Shown here one piece after another: positions 26,101 through 36,988 of a stretch of 64,000 nucleotides of DNA (its first letter is position 1; each line of letters begins with the position of its first letter). The notes under the pieces were generated by a model. It saw only the letters and a list, made by a program, of their open reading frames with translations. It had not been told where the DNA came from and searched no databases. Made by a program: the position numbers and the translations under genes. The stretch is from Dioscorea cayenensis subsp. rotundata (taxonomy: Eukaryota > Streptophyta > Magnoliopsida > Dioscoreales > Dioscoreaceae): NCBI RefSeq assembly GCF_009730915.1, contig NC_052475.1, positions 27,465,016 through 27,529,015 on the forward strand. The letters are read 5' to 3'.

Positions 26101-26553
26101 AAATGCCTGGCAAAACCACAAAATAAGCTAGCCACGCTCAAGAATCCAAAAACCTCAGCAATGGATCGCCTTCAAACCTGCTCAACATATATGAACTTCC
26201 GATTCTTATCCTCCAACAACGCCGTCACCATCGAATCCAGCACGTTCTGCACGCATGCCCCCTGCAACAATCCTCTCCCCAAAAAAATCAAGAAAAATCC
26301 AACAACCAGAACAAAAAATCAAAGAAAACAGGATGGAAGAGACCTGAATGGAGTTGTTAGACCCAACATAGTACTGATCTATGGTTTTCAGCCATCCAAC
26401 ATCATCATGGGTGTGAGCGACGATATGGACATTGAGCTTCCCGGGAACGATCCCCTGCGAGGTGTTGTACGCGATGTACTGCGATTCAACGGAGAAGAAC
26501 ACCACAGCGAAGAGAATAAGCTGGAGAAGGTGGCGCAAGGAGGCGATCGCCAT
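17109..26553 (-). CDS. Alpha-mannosidase, glycoside hydrolase family 38 (vacuolar/lysosomal type)
   Basis: Twenty-nine coding exons on the minus strand: 26553-26344, 26261-26178, 26106-26018, 25516-25342, 25134-25015, 24870-24784, 24709-24638, 24296-24183, 23286-23186, 23096-23003, 22912-22745, 22675-22589, 22441-22376, 22243-22187, 21780-21561, 21463-21324, 21124-21056, 20930-20871, 20782-20711, 20500-20453, 20325-20206, 19424-19359, 19149-19037, 18862-18778, 18318-18208, 18141-18046, 17698-17651, 17501-17433, 17336-17109. Phase closes to 1022 aa, near the Arabidopsis At5g13980-type enzymes. Residues 1-24 form a signal peptide. Metal and catalytic sites are present: H49/D51 in 'HTHDDVGW', nucleophile D171 in 'GWQIDPFGH', H413 in 'AQHHDAVSGT'. 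Family knowledge: it trims alpha-mannose from N-glycans in the vacuole or apoplast. Residue 176 is Ala where the family usually has Ser. There are several N-glycosylation sequons. Confidence 0.97.
17722..18003. repeat. Intronic tandem duplication, about 166-bp period
   Basis: Inside the intron between exons 18141-18046 and 17698-17651. Shared blocks include GAAGGAAGTCAGAAGAATATCACC against GAAGAAAGTCGGAGAAAAATATCACC, and GGCATGTATC...CATGAATTACT...GTGGCTCAACCAT in both halves. The copies have diverged by substitutions and small indels. Confidence 0.7.
25259..25286 (+). repeat. (AGA)n trinucleotide repeat
   Basis: Uninterrupted AGA/GAA triplets within the mannosidase intron between exons 4 and 5. 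Confidence 0.9.
25561..25861. repeat. Intronic tandem duplication, about 160-bp period
   Basis: Within the third mannosidase intron. Both halves contain CAACAAAACTAA or AAAAAACACTAA, a 'GTG..TACTGCTCACG/CTCACTACTAATGCG' block, ATCAAGAT.GTTGC.AAAAC and AGCTAAAAA.GGCAACTTTGCAGGTA. The last block ends on an AG|GTA, so each copy carries a possible cryptic splice signal. Confidence 0.65.
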
Positions 26554-26616
26554 GGATTTCCAAGGTGGAGCTCAGTGACTCCCAGTCTCACTGCCTCATT
26601 TGCGGAACAAAAGGAG

Positions 26617-26623
26617 ATTTATA
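26617..26623 (-). promoter_or_regulatory. TATA box of the alpha-mannosidase gene
   Basis: Reading the minus strand, GTCTATAAATCTCC lies 64-70 bases upstream of the ATG at 26553. It is the only good TATA match close to this start and implies a short 5' UTR of about 35 bases. Placement is inferred from spacing. Confidence 0.6.
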
Positions 26624-26657
26624 GACGAAGACCTTCGCGGAGACCGCGATCTTCGTC
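26624..26657. promoter_or_regulatory. GC-rich stem-loop adjoining the TATA box
   Basis: GACGAAGA at 26624-26631 pairs with TCTTCGTC at 26650-26657, and TCGCGG at 26635-26640 pairs with CCGCGA at 26644-26649. The loop is AGA and there is a CCT bulge on one side. All 14 pairs are perfect. It touches the TATA box on its upstream side. Confidence 0.6.
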
Positions 26658-27331
26658 TCGTTGGATAAAATCGATAATTAATAATTATTAATCATTAAGA
26701 TTTTAAAAAAATAATGATTATTATTATTTGAATTATCATTACAAATAATTAAATTTTATAAAAAGGTATGTTGTTAAACCTCTTTCTAAATTTAAATTTT
26801 AAAAATTCGAATTTCTCTTTGTTCCCTTCTATCATGTTTCTGGTGCTTCGCGGTATCACCCTTATCTATTTTTGAAAAAAAAGCTACGGTGCTATTTAGT
26901 TGAATTGTTTTTTAATCATTAATTCAAAATGAATTATTAATTAATTATTAGATTTTGTTAAACTGTGCCGCGGGGCAGTGGAAGCGGGAGCTGTTGATTG
27001 GATAAGATTGGAAAGCAATTGATTAATCTTCGGGCTTTGGAGTTGCATGGAGATCGTCAAAATATTTATATTTAATATTTCGATAAATAATAAATAATAA
27101 ATAAGATAATTTAAGTCATGTGTGACAGTGTGAGAAGTGTGATGCACTTTACTTTTAAAAAAAGAAATGAGGCCCATTATTTTTGGCCCACGTGGGGATA
27201 TTTAATAATTTCCGCGTGCACCTTAGAATCCACGTATGCAACTTATTTTCCAAAGATAGGACAGAGTTGGCGCCGCATTGATTTTTAATTTTGTCATTTC
27301 TCCTGTTTTATTTCATCATTTTATTTTTATA

Positions 27332-27511
27332 TTCCCTCCGTTCTTGGTTTATTTGTCATAAATTCATTTTTTTTTTATTTATCTTTTTGAGAACAGAGAG
27401 AGTAATTTTAAAAAAATAACTAATTTTTTATTAAATTATGTAAAATAACTAACTTTCTTGATATGTGAGATTCGGTTATTTACGACAGATAAAAAAAAAA
27501 GGAGAGAGTAA
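27332..27511. mobile_element. Stowaway-like MITE, copy A
   Basis: Left end TTCCCTCCGTTCTTGGTTTA. The right end in reverse complement is TTACTCTCTCCTTTTTTTTT followed by ATCTGTCG. The CTCCCTCCG-type terminus is typical of plant Stowaway (Tc1/mariner) MITEs. The core includes, in reverse complement, CCGAATCTCACATATCAAGA, which is shared with the neighbouring copy B in the opposite direction. It is non-coding. Confidence 0.5.
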
Positions 27512-27561
27512 TTATTATTTAATTTATTTACATTGTATCTTTTGGAACTTAAAGATTTTTT

Positions 27562-27802
27562 TAATACTCCGTTCTGTTTTATCCGAATCTCACATACCAA
27601 GAAATTTAGTTATTTCATAAAATTTTATAAAAAATTATTTATTTTTCTAAAATTCCCCTAATTTATATCTTCACATTTTTCTCTTATTTAATTCCAACAA
27701 AATAGTTGAATATTAATGTTATGGGTAATTTTAGAAAAAAATAAATAAATATTTATTAATGTTAAAAAATAGCAGATAAAAAGGAACGAAGAGAGTATTC
27801 AG
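27562..27802. mobile_element. Stowaway-like MITE, copy B
   Basis: Left end AATACTCCGTTCTGTTTTATCC. The right end in reverse complement is GAATACTCTCTTCGTTCCTT followed by TTTATCTG. It shares CCGAATCTCACATACCAAGA and the following AT-rich block with the reverse complement of copy A. The ends form an imperfect inverted repeat of about 22 bp. Confidence 0.5.
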
Positions 27803-28280
27803 TTAAACAAATGTTTTTACCTTAGCTAATTAGATTTTGATTTAATTCTTATTAACTAAAAATTTATTAAAATAAATAGTATTTATTATTACTATTTTAA
27901 AAAATAATTATTTAATACATATATTTAAAAAATAATTAAATATTTAAAATGGATTTATAAAATGTTTGGTTGGGAAATACTCCATATTTATCCCCAACTA
28001 AACATGTCATTAGAGTAATTCATATTTTCTGTTAAATTTTCAATTTTAATTTTGCATTGTTTTGGACTAGTTCATTTTTATTTTGACGAGTTATATCTCA
28101 TTTATCATTAATAATAAAGATAAGAGGTTTGAGTCTTTCTTTTTCGAGACAATTAATAAGAGCCCCTTCAAATTCTCTATTTTTATAAAAAAAAATAATT
28201 TTTAGCAAGACAAAGCAATCTTTGCATTTTATATCAATTATTACTTTTAAATCTAAGTTCATTAAAAATTATCAATTATC

Positions 28281-28606
28281 TCTAGAGTTTGTTTTGATCA
28301 GCTTTTGGAAAACCCATAAGTGTTTTTTTTTTAAATTAAGCACTTTTGGTTTAAAAATTTGTTAGTATTGGTTTTTTTGCAAGTTGTAAAAAACCCGAAA
28401 AAGCAGTTTTATTTTTAGAAGCTAATCAGAAGCAATTTCTGAAAAAAAAACTGTTTTTTAGCTTATTTTTACAGAAAATCTAATACAAACACAAAATATA
28501 AAAAAATATTTAAAACTTAAGTTGAAAAAGCACTTTTTCCAGAAGCACTTATACTAAACTTAAAAAAAAAAATACTTTTTTGAGAAACCAACCCAAACAA
28601 GGCTCT
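28281..28606. mobile_element. MITE-like repeat, copy 2 of 3
   Basis: Left end TCTAGAGTTTGTTTTGATCAGCTTTTGG. The right end in reverse complement is TTAGAGCCTTGTTTGGGTTGG. The interior has 'AAATTAAGCACTTTTGG' and 'CTGTTTTTTAGCTTATTTTTA', matching the copies at 6670-6980 and 62498-63123. It is non-coding with inverted-repeat ends. Confidence 0.5.
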
Positions 28607-29582
28607 AATCTTACTCACTCATACTGGTATCAGTGTATCACAGCGGTTATATAAGAGTTTTTTTGATATTATAAAAAATTATTAAAATGATAATAATAAA
28701 AATATTAAAAAATGATGGTATAAAAATATAAAAAATATATAAGAGGTATTGATTAGGAATGTTATAAACTTCTAAAGATTTAAAGGCAATTTTTTTAAAA
28801 AAAATATTATATTTTTCATACCATGCCAAATATAATTTCATTTTTATTTATTGAACTTCAAATGTCAAATACAATTTTCATTTAAGCATGATACTAGCAT
28901 TTTAATAGACTGTAATGGAAAAATTTTAATAATTAATTTCGAATCACAAGAGCATTCTCTAGTTTATTTGTGTACTCTGTCAAAATTTGTGTACACCCCT
29001 GATTTTTTTTACGGATGTTTTTAAAATAATAATAATAATAATAATAATTCTCTAATTTTCAGCTGAGTGTTTGACTGGACCCACTTGAACCTCTCGCGTA
29101 GCTCTTTCAAGGATTCATGCACTCATATTTGAGCCAAAATTAGCATAACAATTAATCAAATTTCTTCCTATTTTTTCCCCAATTTAATCCCTTTCTTTCC
29201 AAAAATGAGCATCATGTTCAACTTTGTTAATTGTCATCCAACCCATCTCCTGTTCATTCTCCTCCTTCTCCACTCCCTCAAAGGCTTCAACTTTGTGTTC
29301 ATAGTGTGAGTTTTCAATCGGAAAGGAAGTTGCTTGAAGGGATTTGCTTCGATTTTGGATCTCTGGTAATTCCCTCTTCACCACTTTGTTTTGTTATTGT
29401 TTGATTTTTCTTTTAAAGGTTTCATTTTTTTGTGGTTTTTGGATTGGTTTTGTTGAAATTATAACCGGTTTTCATTCTTGAACGATTAGTGAGAGACTGA
29501 GACTGAACGGAGATGAATCGATGAAGCAAAAAGGTCTGATTTTGATGGAGCTTGATAATTCGGAAAACAAAGTTTCATTTTG

Positions 29583-30760
29583 ATGTGCTTTTTTTTTTAT
29601 TAGTTTCATAGAAATGACCACTGTTTTTTCTTTCTATGGCAAGTTCTCATTCTCTCTTTCTTGCACCAATAAGAAGCATCATATTGAGAGAAAAAAGGGA
29701 TTCTCAATGATTGTGAATAGGTGATAGAGAAGGCAAGGATTCAATTCGATATGTTTGTGTGTGTGTTTTGGATTTGTTTCATGGAAATCACATGTGGTTT
29801 TCACTGCTCTTGTATCTTCTCTTTGAAAAGATAGAGAAAGCAAATATATATTTGGTGTGCTTTAGATTTGTTTCATAGAAATGGTCACCGTTTTATTTGG
29901 TTCGCTTGTGTTCTCTTTCTTTCATTCATGCACCAATTACAAGCAACTGATTGAGAACCTAAGGATTCTGAATGAAGTTGGTGATACAAGTGTTGCTCAA
30001 TGGAATTCAGAATTGCACCAATCTAATGGCCTTTGAATTAGTACAAAAGGAATTCCTCAGTGTACTACAAGTTCTTTGGCTTCTCAATCTCCCAACTGTA
30101 ATTGTTTGATCCATGAGAAGCGATTGATTGGAAAGATTGGTTGTTTTTAATCAAGAGGAATGCATATTGAATAGCTTGCTATGAATTAAGAGGAATTCAG
30201 AGTGAAAATCACCGATCATTCTATTTTCTTTTTTTTATTCGTTTAAGTTTGCCATTGTTGCGCGAATTAGCAAACATGCCTTTAGTTGAAGTGGTTGCTA
30301 TATCTTGCTCGATCAAGCTTCCCCAATGCTTCATTCATCATACTGACTTTTATAATCAAACTAATACATCCTCAAAGTTATCTCTTTAGGAATCCATTGG
30401 ATTCACCAAGCAGAACCATGATCTGCATTAAGATGATTGTAAACATTAATTACTAGAACTGAAAACATTTCAGATTGAAAAATAATAATTTTCTCTGTTC
30501 TTTTTTATTGTCTAATGTTGCCATTGTTGCTCAAGTTAATTAGACCTTAATGCAAGAAACACACATCTTTAATTGAACTAACTGCTGTATTTTCTTTGCT
30601 GCATACTTCCACATATATGATCTAACTACAGTGAATAGAACTAATGATCTGCAGCAAGATGACAAACAAGGCACTATAGCTTGAGTGAAAAGCATTTCAA
30701 AATGAAAATACCAAACTTCCTTTCTCATGTTCACTGTTTCATTTGGCCAATTAATTAATG
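29583..30760. repeat. Diverged tandem repeats of about 270 bp in the cellulase leader region
   Basis: 'GTTTCATAGAAATGACCACTG' near 29603 recurs as 'GTTTCATAGAAATGGTCACCG' near 29870. 'TTGCCATTGTTGCGCGAATTAG' near 30249 recurs as 'TTGCCATTGTTGCTCAAGTTAATTAG' near 30517. 'CATGATCTGCATTAAGATGA' near 30417 recurs as 'AATGATCTGCAGCAAGATGA' near 30643. The spacing is about 225-270 bases, so the region grew by local duplication. No protein is encoded. Confidence 0.6.
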
Positions 30761-30886
30761 TTGCAGAATGTCTTTAATCAAACATACAATTGAATCTTGT
30801 TTCATGCACATTCTCTCACTGTTTCATTTATGATTTTACTACATATGATCAAATTACATATTCTACAAGATTCTGGGAGAAGAAAG

Positions 30887-33120
30887 ATGATGTTAGGAAA
30901 CCACTGGGGAGGATCATTTGAGATTCAACAAGAGCCAGGCACTGATGATGATCACAGCCAGTGCATGGATACTGACAGAGGTGCTCTGCTTAGACATAAC
31001 TTAGACGAGATTCAGTTAGGCTGGCTCCGAGGCCCTCAGGACATCAAGCAGCACAAGTACGTGGACTTAGGATGCATTCTTTGCAAGCAAAAGGTGCTCA
31101 AATGGATTATATACTGCACCTTGATCACTTTCATTGCCATTGGACTTCCCATCATTATTTCTAAAAAGCTTCTACCCAAGCACAAGGAGCCAGTCCTTCC
31201 ACCTGATAAATATGCCATTGCCCTGAGCAAGGCCCTCCTCTTCTTCAATGCACAAAGATGTAAGACACTCCTTGTGCTTCTTCAATATGTGATACAAAAT
31301 GATAGAGTTTATATAATATATATGTGATACTTATGAATCTAGCTAATGGTTGAATGTCATTTATTGTCTGCTTTCTCACACAGCTGGCCAGTTGCCAAAG
31401 AACAATGGTGTGCCATGGAGAGGGAACTCTGCCATGAAAGATGGCTCAGAACTTTCAGATGTGAAAGGAGGTCTGGTTGGTGGGTATTATGATGGAGGGG
31501 ATAACATCAAGTACCATTTCCCAATGGCTTTCTCCATGACACTTCTCAGCTGGTCAGTGATAGAGTACAGTCACAAATACAAAGCAATTGGAGAGTATAA
31601 CCATGTCAGGGATATCATCAGATGGGGCACTGACTACTTGCTAAAGACCTTCAATTCCTCTGCTTCCTCCGTTGATCATATCTACACTCAGGTACCTAAA
31701 AAAACAGAAGTTATTTGTTTTCAATTACTAAGCATAATTTGATATGGAAGCTTGATAGGTGGGAATGGCAGTGGAGTTCTCAACCAGTCCAGATGATCAT
31801 TTCTGCTGGCAAAGGCCAGAAGACATGAGCTATGTGAGGCCAGTGCAGCGGAGCTCCTCTGCATCTGATCTAGGTAGCGAAATCTCTGCTGCTCTCGCTG
31901 CTGCCTCAATAGTCTTCCTCGATGACATCGCCTACTCAAGAAAACCTCATCAAGGCAGCTGAAACAATATACAAATTTGCCAACAATTATCCACAAGCAG
32001 CATACTCTTTGAACAATCCAGTCATTGAGCCTTTCTACAACTCCACTGATTTCTGGGATGAGTTCATCTGGAGTGGCGCATGGATGTACTATGCCACTGG
32101 CAACTACAGCTATGCCACAGCTGCAACAGACTCAAATCTTGCTGCTAATGCAAATGCCTTCTCAGGGTTTCAGAATTTAACTATGTTCAGTTGGGACAAC
32201 AAGCTACCAGGTGCTGAACTAGTCCTTACCAGGCTCAGAATCTTCTTGAATCCTGGCTATCCTTATGAGGACATTCTCAGCAGATACCACAGCTCCACAG
32301 ACCTGAACATGTGTTCTTTTCTCCGAAGATTCAAAGTTTTCAGGTGGACTCCAGGTAATAAAAAATGAACAAATTAAAATCACAAATTCTCCTTCTTGTT
32401 TCAAGTTTCTGACAGATAAATCATAAATGTACTAATTTGGTGGATGGAATGCATGATGAAGGGGGATTGATTCTGCTAAAGAGACCAAGACCATTGCAGT
32501 ATGCAGCAAATGCCGCATTCCTTGCTAATCTTTATGCAGACTATATGAATGCTTCAAATGTTCCTGGATGGTATTGTGGCCCATACTTCATTTCTGCAGA
32601 TGATCTCCGAAGTTTTGCTGCTTCTCAGGTACTTCTCCCTTTGACCAAGTATATATGTATGTTTTGTGTATATTATGATGCTTCAATCTAACAGTTTTTA
32701 GTTCATAACTGTAATTAGGTGAATTATATCTTGGGAGCAAACCCTAAGAACATGAGTTACGTAGTAGGGTACGGATATGCATGGCCCATGCACGTACATC
32801 ATCGTGGAGCATCAACGCCAAGAGATGGCAAGCATTATGGGTGCATTGAAGGAAGGAAATGGCTGCAAAATAGAAACAAGAACCCTAATAACATCACAGG
32901 GGCCATGGTGGCCGGACCGGACCACGGCGATGGCTTCTCCGATATGAGGACAAACATGAACTACACGGAGCCGACACTCGCTGGCAATGCAGGGCTTGTT
33001 GCTGCTCTGGTGTCACTGACGAGCAGCGGCGGAGATGTCATTGATAAGAACACCATCTTCTCCTCTGTGTCTCCTCTTAATATTGATGATCACCCTTCTC
33101 CCTCGCCATGGAGTCCTTGA
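30887..33120 (+). CDS. KORRIGAN-type membrane endo-1,4-beta-glucanase (GH9 class A), with a frameshift
   Basis: Five coding exons: 30887-31259, 31384-31691, 31759-32354, 32462-32628, 32719-33120. The start matches KOR-type N-termini ('NHWGGSFEI'). '[13 protein letters not shown]' lies before a membrane helix at about residues 71-93, giving a type II protein. The GH9 domain has the 'YYDGGDN' aspartates (D161/D164), 'HHRGAS' and the acid Glu in '[12 protein letters not shown]', then a Pro-rich tail. Family knowledge: these enzymes work with cellulose synthase at the plasma membrane or Golgi. The odd point is exon 3: the A run at 31941-31944 throws the frame, giving TGA at 31960-31962 and a 294-aa product without the catalytic acid. 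One A fewer restores reading, makes the exon length fit the next splice phase, and gives 614 aa. Either an assembly error or a new null allele fits. Confidence 0.9.
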
Positions 33121-33154
33121 GAGATCTCCCCATTCATTGAGGTTGTAGTTTTTT

Positions 33155-33194
<40 letters not shown>

Positions 33195-33982
33195 ATATTT
33201 TATGAATTTCACATTTTAGGATGATTTGATTAAAAATTTAAAGGTGAGCTTTAAATGAATCAATCTGTTATATTTTTTTTACTCAAATTTATATATTTTT
33301 TTCATTTCATAGTTATAATGTATGCCTGTTAATACCATTATTATATATAATCTGAAAAGGCTAAATTAAAGACACCAAGTGATAGTTCATATCTCAGACA
33401 TGAAATACCCGCACAACATCAAATTCCACTTGATAAGCATAAAGACAACTAAAAAATTTATAACCATATTGAAAATTCTATTTTTAACCCATATTATGTA
33501 ATTTATTTCACCAATTTAAAGCCAATCCAAGTTTGGTATGACAAAATCCTTTTCTAAATTTTTTTATAAAGTGATCCATAATCTTAATACATGTTAATAT
33601 ATCTTTTGGTGTAAAATGGAAGAACAACATTTTATTTTTTTTAAGTAAATGTGAATAAATTATAATTTTATTAAAAAATAAAAATAAAAATGATGAAAAT
33701 AATAAGGTAAAATGACAAAAAGAAAAGAAAAAAAAAACAGAAAGAACTTCTCTATTTTTATAGCCAATAGTGTCCTTCTGCTTACCTGATTTTGAATAAT
33801 TATATCCTTTTCAATTAATTTATTGATTTTTGAAAATGATATTTATACGGATCCAGCAGTCATTTGTATTTTGAATCTTTTGACTGGAGACCACGCACGT
33901 TGCACGTGAGTTATCGGGTCGGATTTGAATGGTGTTATCGGGTAGGATCCATTAACCTCGAGTCGGTGTCCTCGCTATTTCG
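33121..33982. other. Intergenic: cellulase 3' flank and TSSC4-like promoter
   Basis: It starts with the cellulase 3' UTR carrying (TA)15 at 33161-33190, followed by AT-rich DNA. The right end has a GCACGTGAG G-box at about 33902-33910 and two copies of GTTATCGGGT (about 33910 and 33934), 40-75 bases before the TSSC4-like ATG. No gene is seen. Confidence 0.55.
33161..33190. repeat. (TA)15 microsatellite
   Basis: Uninterrupted TA run in the probable 3' UTR of the cellulase gene. Confidence 0.95.
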
Positions 33983-34299
33983 ATGGAGAGAGCGAAAAGA
34001 GAGACAGAGGCCGAGATAGAGAGGGCAGCCATGGACGAGAGCTTCGAGTTGCGCGTGAAGCGGCTCTTCGGATCCCACCTCTTCGACACCGTACCGAACA
34101 GCTCCTTCCCTACGTCGTCGTGGTCGGTCGCCAGTGGTGAGGTTGAGCGCCGTGAGTGGAATCGCGAGCGGGGTGCTGATCTGGAACGCGAGGACATCCC
34201 CTGCGCCTCCGCGTTTGATGAAGGTGGGTGCTTCTCGAAAAAGTACAAGGGAGGGAGAGGTCGCAAGGAGAACTTTGAGGCCGATCTTGATGACCTTGG

Positions 34300-34330
<31 letters not shown>

Positions 34331-36465
34331 GAGGAGGGAAAGGGGGAAGATGCGGAGGAGAGGGAGATCCGCTCCTCGGTCGGCTTGGATCCTACCTTAG
34401 ATAACGAGGTACGATTCCTTCTTCTTCGATTTCTCCTTCTTAATTTTATTTAATTTTTTATTTATTTATTGTCATTTGGTTGCATTTTTGTTTTTTAAAT
34501 TTTGAAATTTTGAGGTGCTAATAATCTGAGAAATTTTTTTAATAGTGATTTCCATGTTTAGTTAGTAGTTGCCTTCCAGCTCTGTTTGCAAATTGATCCT
34601 TTTTATCCATGCTTTATAGCATCGAAGTTCAAATCATGTTAGCGGATGAGTATGTGAAACTTGGATTTTGGCTGATGATAATGAACTTAGTTTCGTGATG
34701 CAGAGGTGCTTGGATTTTTTATTTTTTTTTTCTGTTTTTTTTTCTGCTTTTCAAAAATACAGGGGTTGCCATGTGGTTGAATCCATGAGTTAGCGTTGCT
34801 TTTGGAATGATGAGATTGTAGAGAATGAAGTGTTTTGTGATTGAGAACATGACCAGATTAGATTTAGTTTGCATCATATGGGGCATCATGTTCTGTGATA
34901 AGATGCGCTCTTTCTGTAAGTCTTATATATAGTATTTAGAGCAGTGATGAAGGAGAGCGAAGGTCATGTGTGATTGATTGGTTAAGGAATGAATTTGATT
35001 TTACTTTGTACATCTTTTTTTACACTATAGGCATTTGATTTTTGTTATTCATAAGATGAAAGAAATGTGAGATGCAAACCGGATGGAAATGGTGTGAAGT
35101 AGCTTGTAAAAGAATAACGATAAAGGATGATATTTGGTGGGCTTTTGGCATGCAAAAGTTTATGTGATAAATGCATGGAAATGATATGAAACAACTAAGG
35201 TGCATGTTGTCTTTGTCGAAGACAGCATTTGTTGTCTAAGAATGAAGTATAGGTTAAACATTGCCTTACTCTTTATAACTTATATAGTAATAGTAGAGTT
35301 GATAGACTCTTTTTGATTCATTATTCTTCAGTGAAAACAGCTTATCTTTTTTTACATGTTTTTGCTTCATTATCACATAATGGATTCTATTTTGAACCTG
35401 GGTGTGTGACCTGAACCCTTCTCATTTTAATGTTTTGTTTCCTTTATTTTCCATTATTTTACTATGATAGAGAAATAAAATTTTTATAGAAGATAATTGA
35501 TCTCCCTTGATCTTCCAATTCCTGATTTTACTGACTTGACAATGTCTCCGCAGGATGAGGAGGATGAATATGACAAAGCTGCCTTTTTCAAAGATGACAT
35601 GGATGAACGGGTATACATGAGGGATGTCAAAGATCACGGTCCTCATTTAAGCTATTACAGCATCATTTCTGATCCATTTGATGAGTCATTTGAGGAAATC
35701 AACCCTTACCAAAGGGATCCACGGGCGGATCATTTTGCAGCGAGGAATAGGATTAATGAAGACAAGGAAGCTGCCATTACAGATCCTCATGTCAACACTG
35801 ACAAACCTGCAATGGATTTACAGGGAAAGATAACTGAAGTTGATGCTGGTCTAAAGCCCATTTTGAAACGAAAAGAGGTTGTGGTGAATCCTAGGCCAAA
35901 GAAACGTGTTCGTTTTGATCCTGGGTGCGAGAATAACCATGACAAAGTGCCCCACGAAGTACAAGATTTCCATATGGTTCCACAGTCCATGGAAACAACT
36001 GCTGTGTCCGATGAGGATTCAACCCTACATCAGGAAACCACCCCTGCAGTACCTGATTATATAAAGAACCCCGCAAAGTATACCCGCTATACCTTTGACT
36101 CATCAGATGATTTTGATGATCGGGCTAATAGGTCTGCTTTTGAAGACTTCCGCAACTTGCTGAAGCAATCGAAACCTGAGAACTTGGAGCCTGAATTTAC
36201 TTTGGACCTTCCCCATTCCATACTTTTCACTCCTCAAAAGAAGAAGGCTGGTGATCCTATGTCAGTTGATGATAGCCAAAAAATTTTGGTTATGGGCAAG
36301 GAACCTGAGCATAACTTGGTCCATACCATGGGCATTGCAGCAGGGGAAGCCCAAGAAAATGATGCATGTGAAATGGAAGAGGATGACATCACAGAGAGGA
36401 ACCTTAATGCAAGGAAAGCAGATCGCAAGTATCGTTCAAAGACATCCACATCTGATCCTGCCTGA
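33983..36465 (+). CDS. TSSC4-like protein (U5 snRNP assembly factor family)
   Basis: Two exons, 33983-34408 and 35554-36465, with a 1145-bp intron and a 445-aa product. Exon 1 has an Arg/Glu-rich start, 'FELRVKRLFGSHLFDTVP' and an Asp/Glu run coded by a (GAT)n repeat at 34301-34329. Exon 2 has 'PRADHFAARNRINEDKEAA', a basic 'RPKKRVRFDPG' segment and the family hallmark 'IKNPAKYTRYTFDSSDD'. Family knowledge: human TSSC4 binds PRPF8 and helps assemble the U5 snRNP; a plant role is inferred. The protein is mostly disordered and acidic. A second in-frame ATG at 34031 begins 'MDESFELRV' and may be the true start, because conservation begins there. It is convergent with the trihelix gene 520 bases downstream. 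Confidence 0.85.
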
Positions 36466-36988
36466 TTGTCAAACTATGAAGCACTATTTAATCGGCAGGT
36501 TTAACTGGACTTCATCCGTTTAAGGTTTTACCTCTCTTTACATGTTACATGTACACTAGGAATGTGTTCAAGCAGCAGGCCAGAGATGCTAGTGAGGGTG
36601 TGTGATTGCTCGGTTTTACTCTGTTCATGATAATTTTCTTGCAATGTATTTTGTTAACTTTCTGGTAATCCTAAGCAGAAACCTGATAATCCGGTTCAAA
36701 ATTCATAACCATACTATACAAAATCATTTGTAAATCTTGAGAATTTATGAAGAGAGAGAAACAATCACAAACACTTCCAAGACTAAATGTCAACCAAATA
36801 AACAGCACCATGGTGCTCCAGGACCACCTCTGGTGTTTACCCCTACATCCTGTTGTATTCCTATAAACTCAATGAAACTAAAAAACAATGAAAACTCACA
36901 CTCATCTCCTAAATCAATGCAGTCAAGCACTAATCTATCTATACAATGGTTTTGCAATGTCCTTCACTCAATAGAGCTCTGCATTTTC
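36466..36988. other. Convergent 3' flanks of the TSSC4-like and trihelix genes
   Basis: 523 bases between two stop codons on opposite strands. It presumably holds both 3' UTRs. No gene or repeat is recognised. Confidence 0.6.

Larger units (their letters stand above)
26658..30886. other. Intergenic region between alpha-mannosidase and the KORRIGAN-type gene
   Basis: About 4.2 kb without a recognisable protein gene. The left half is very AT-rich and holds two Stowaway-like repeats (27332-27511 and 27562-27802) and a MITE-like repeat (28281-28606). From about 29080 the base composition becomes less extreme and pyrimidine-rich. This part is probably the promoter, 5' UTR and 5' UTR intron of the cellulase gene that starts at 30887. 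It contains diverged tandem repeats of about 270 bp, listed separately. Confidence 0.55.

Noticed and set aside
30797-30886. Longer N-terminus for the cellulase (in-frame upstream ATG at 30830)
   Set aside because: KOR-type proteins begin about nine residues before the WGG motif, which fits the ATG at 30887; the upstream bases look like 5' UTR or intron end.
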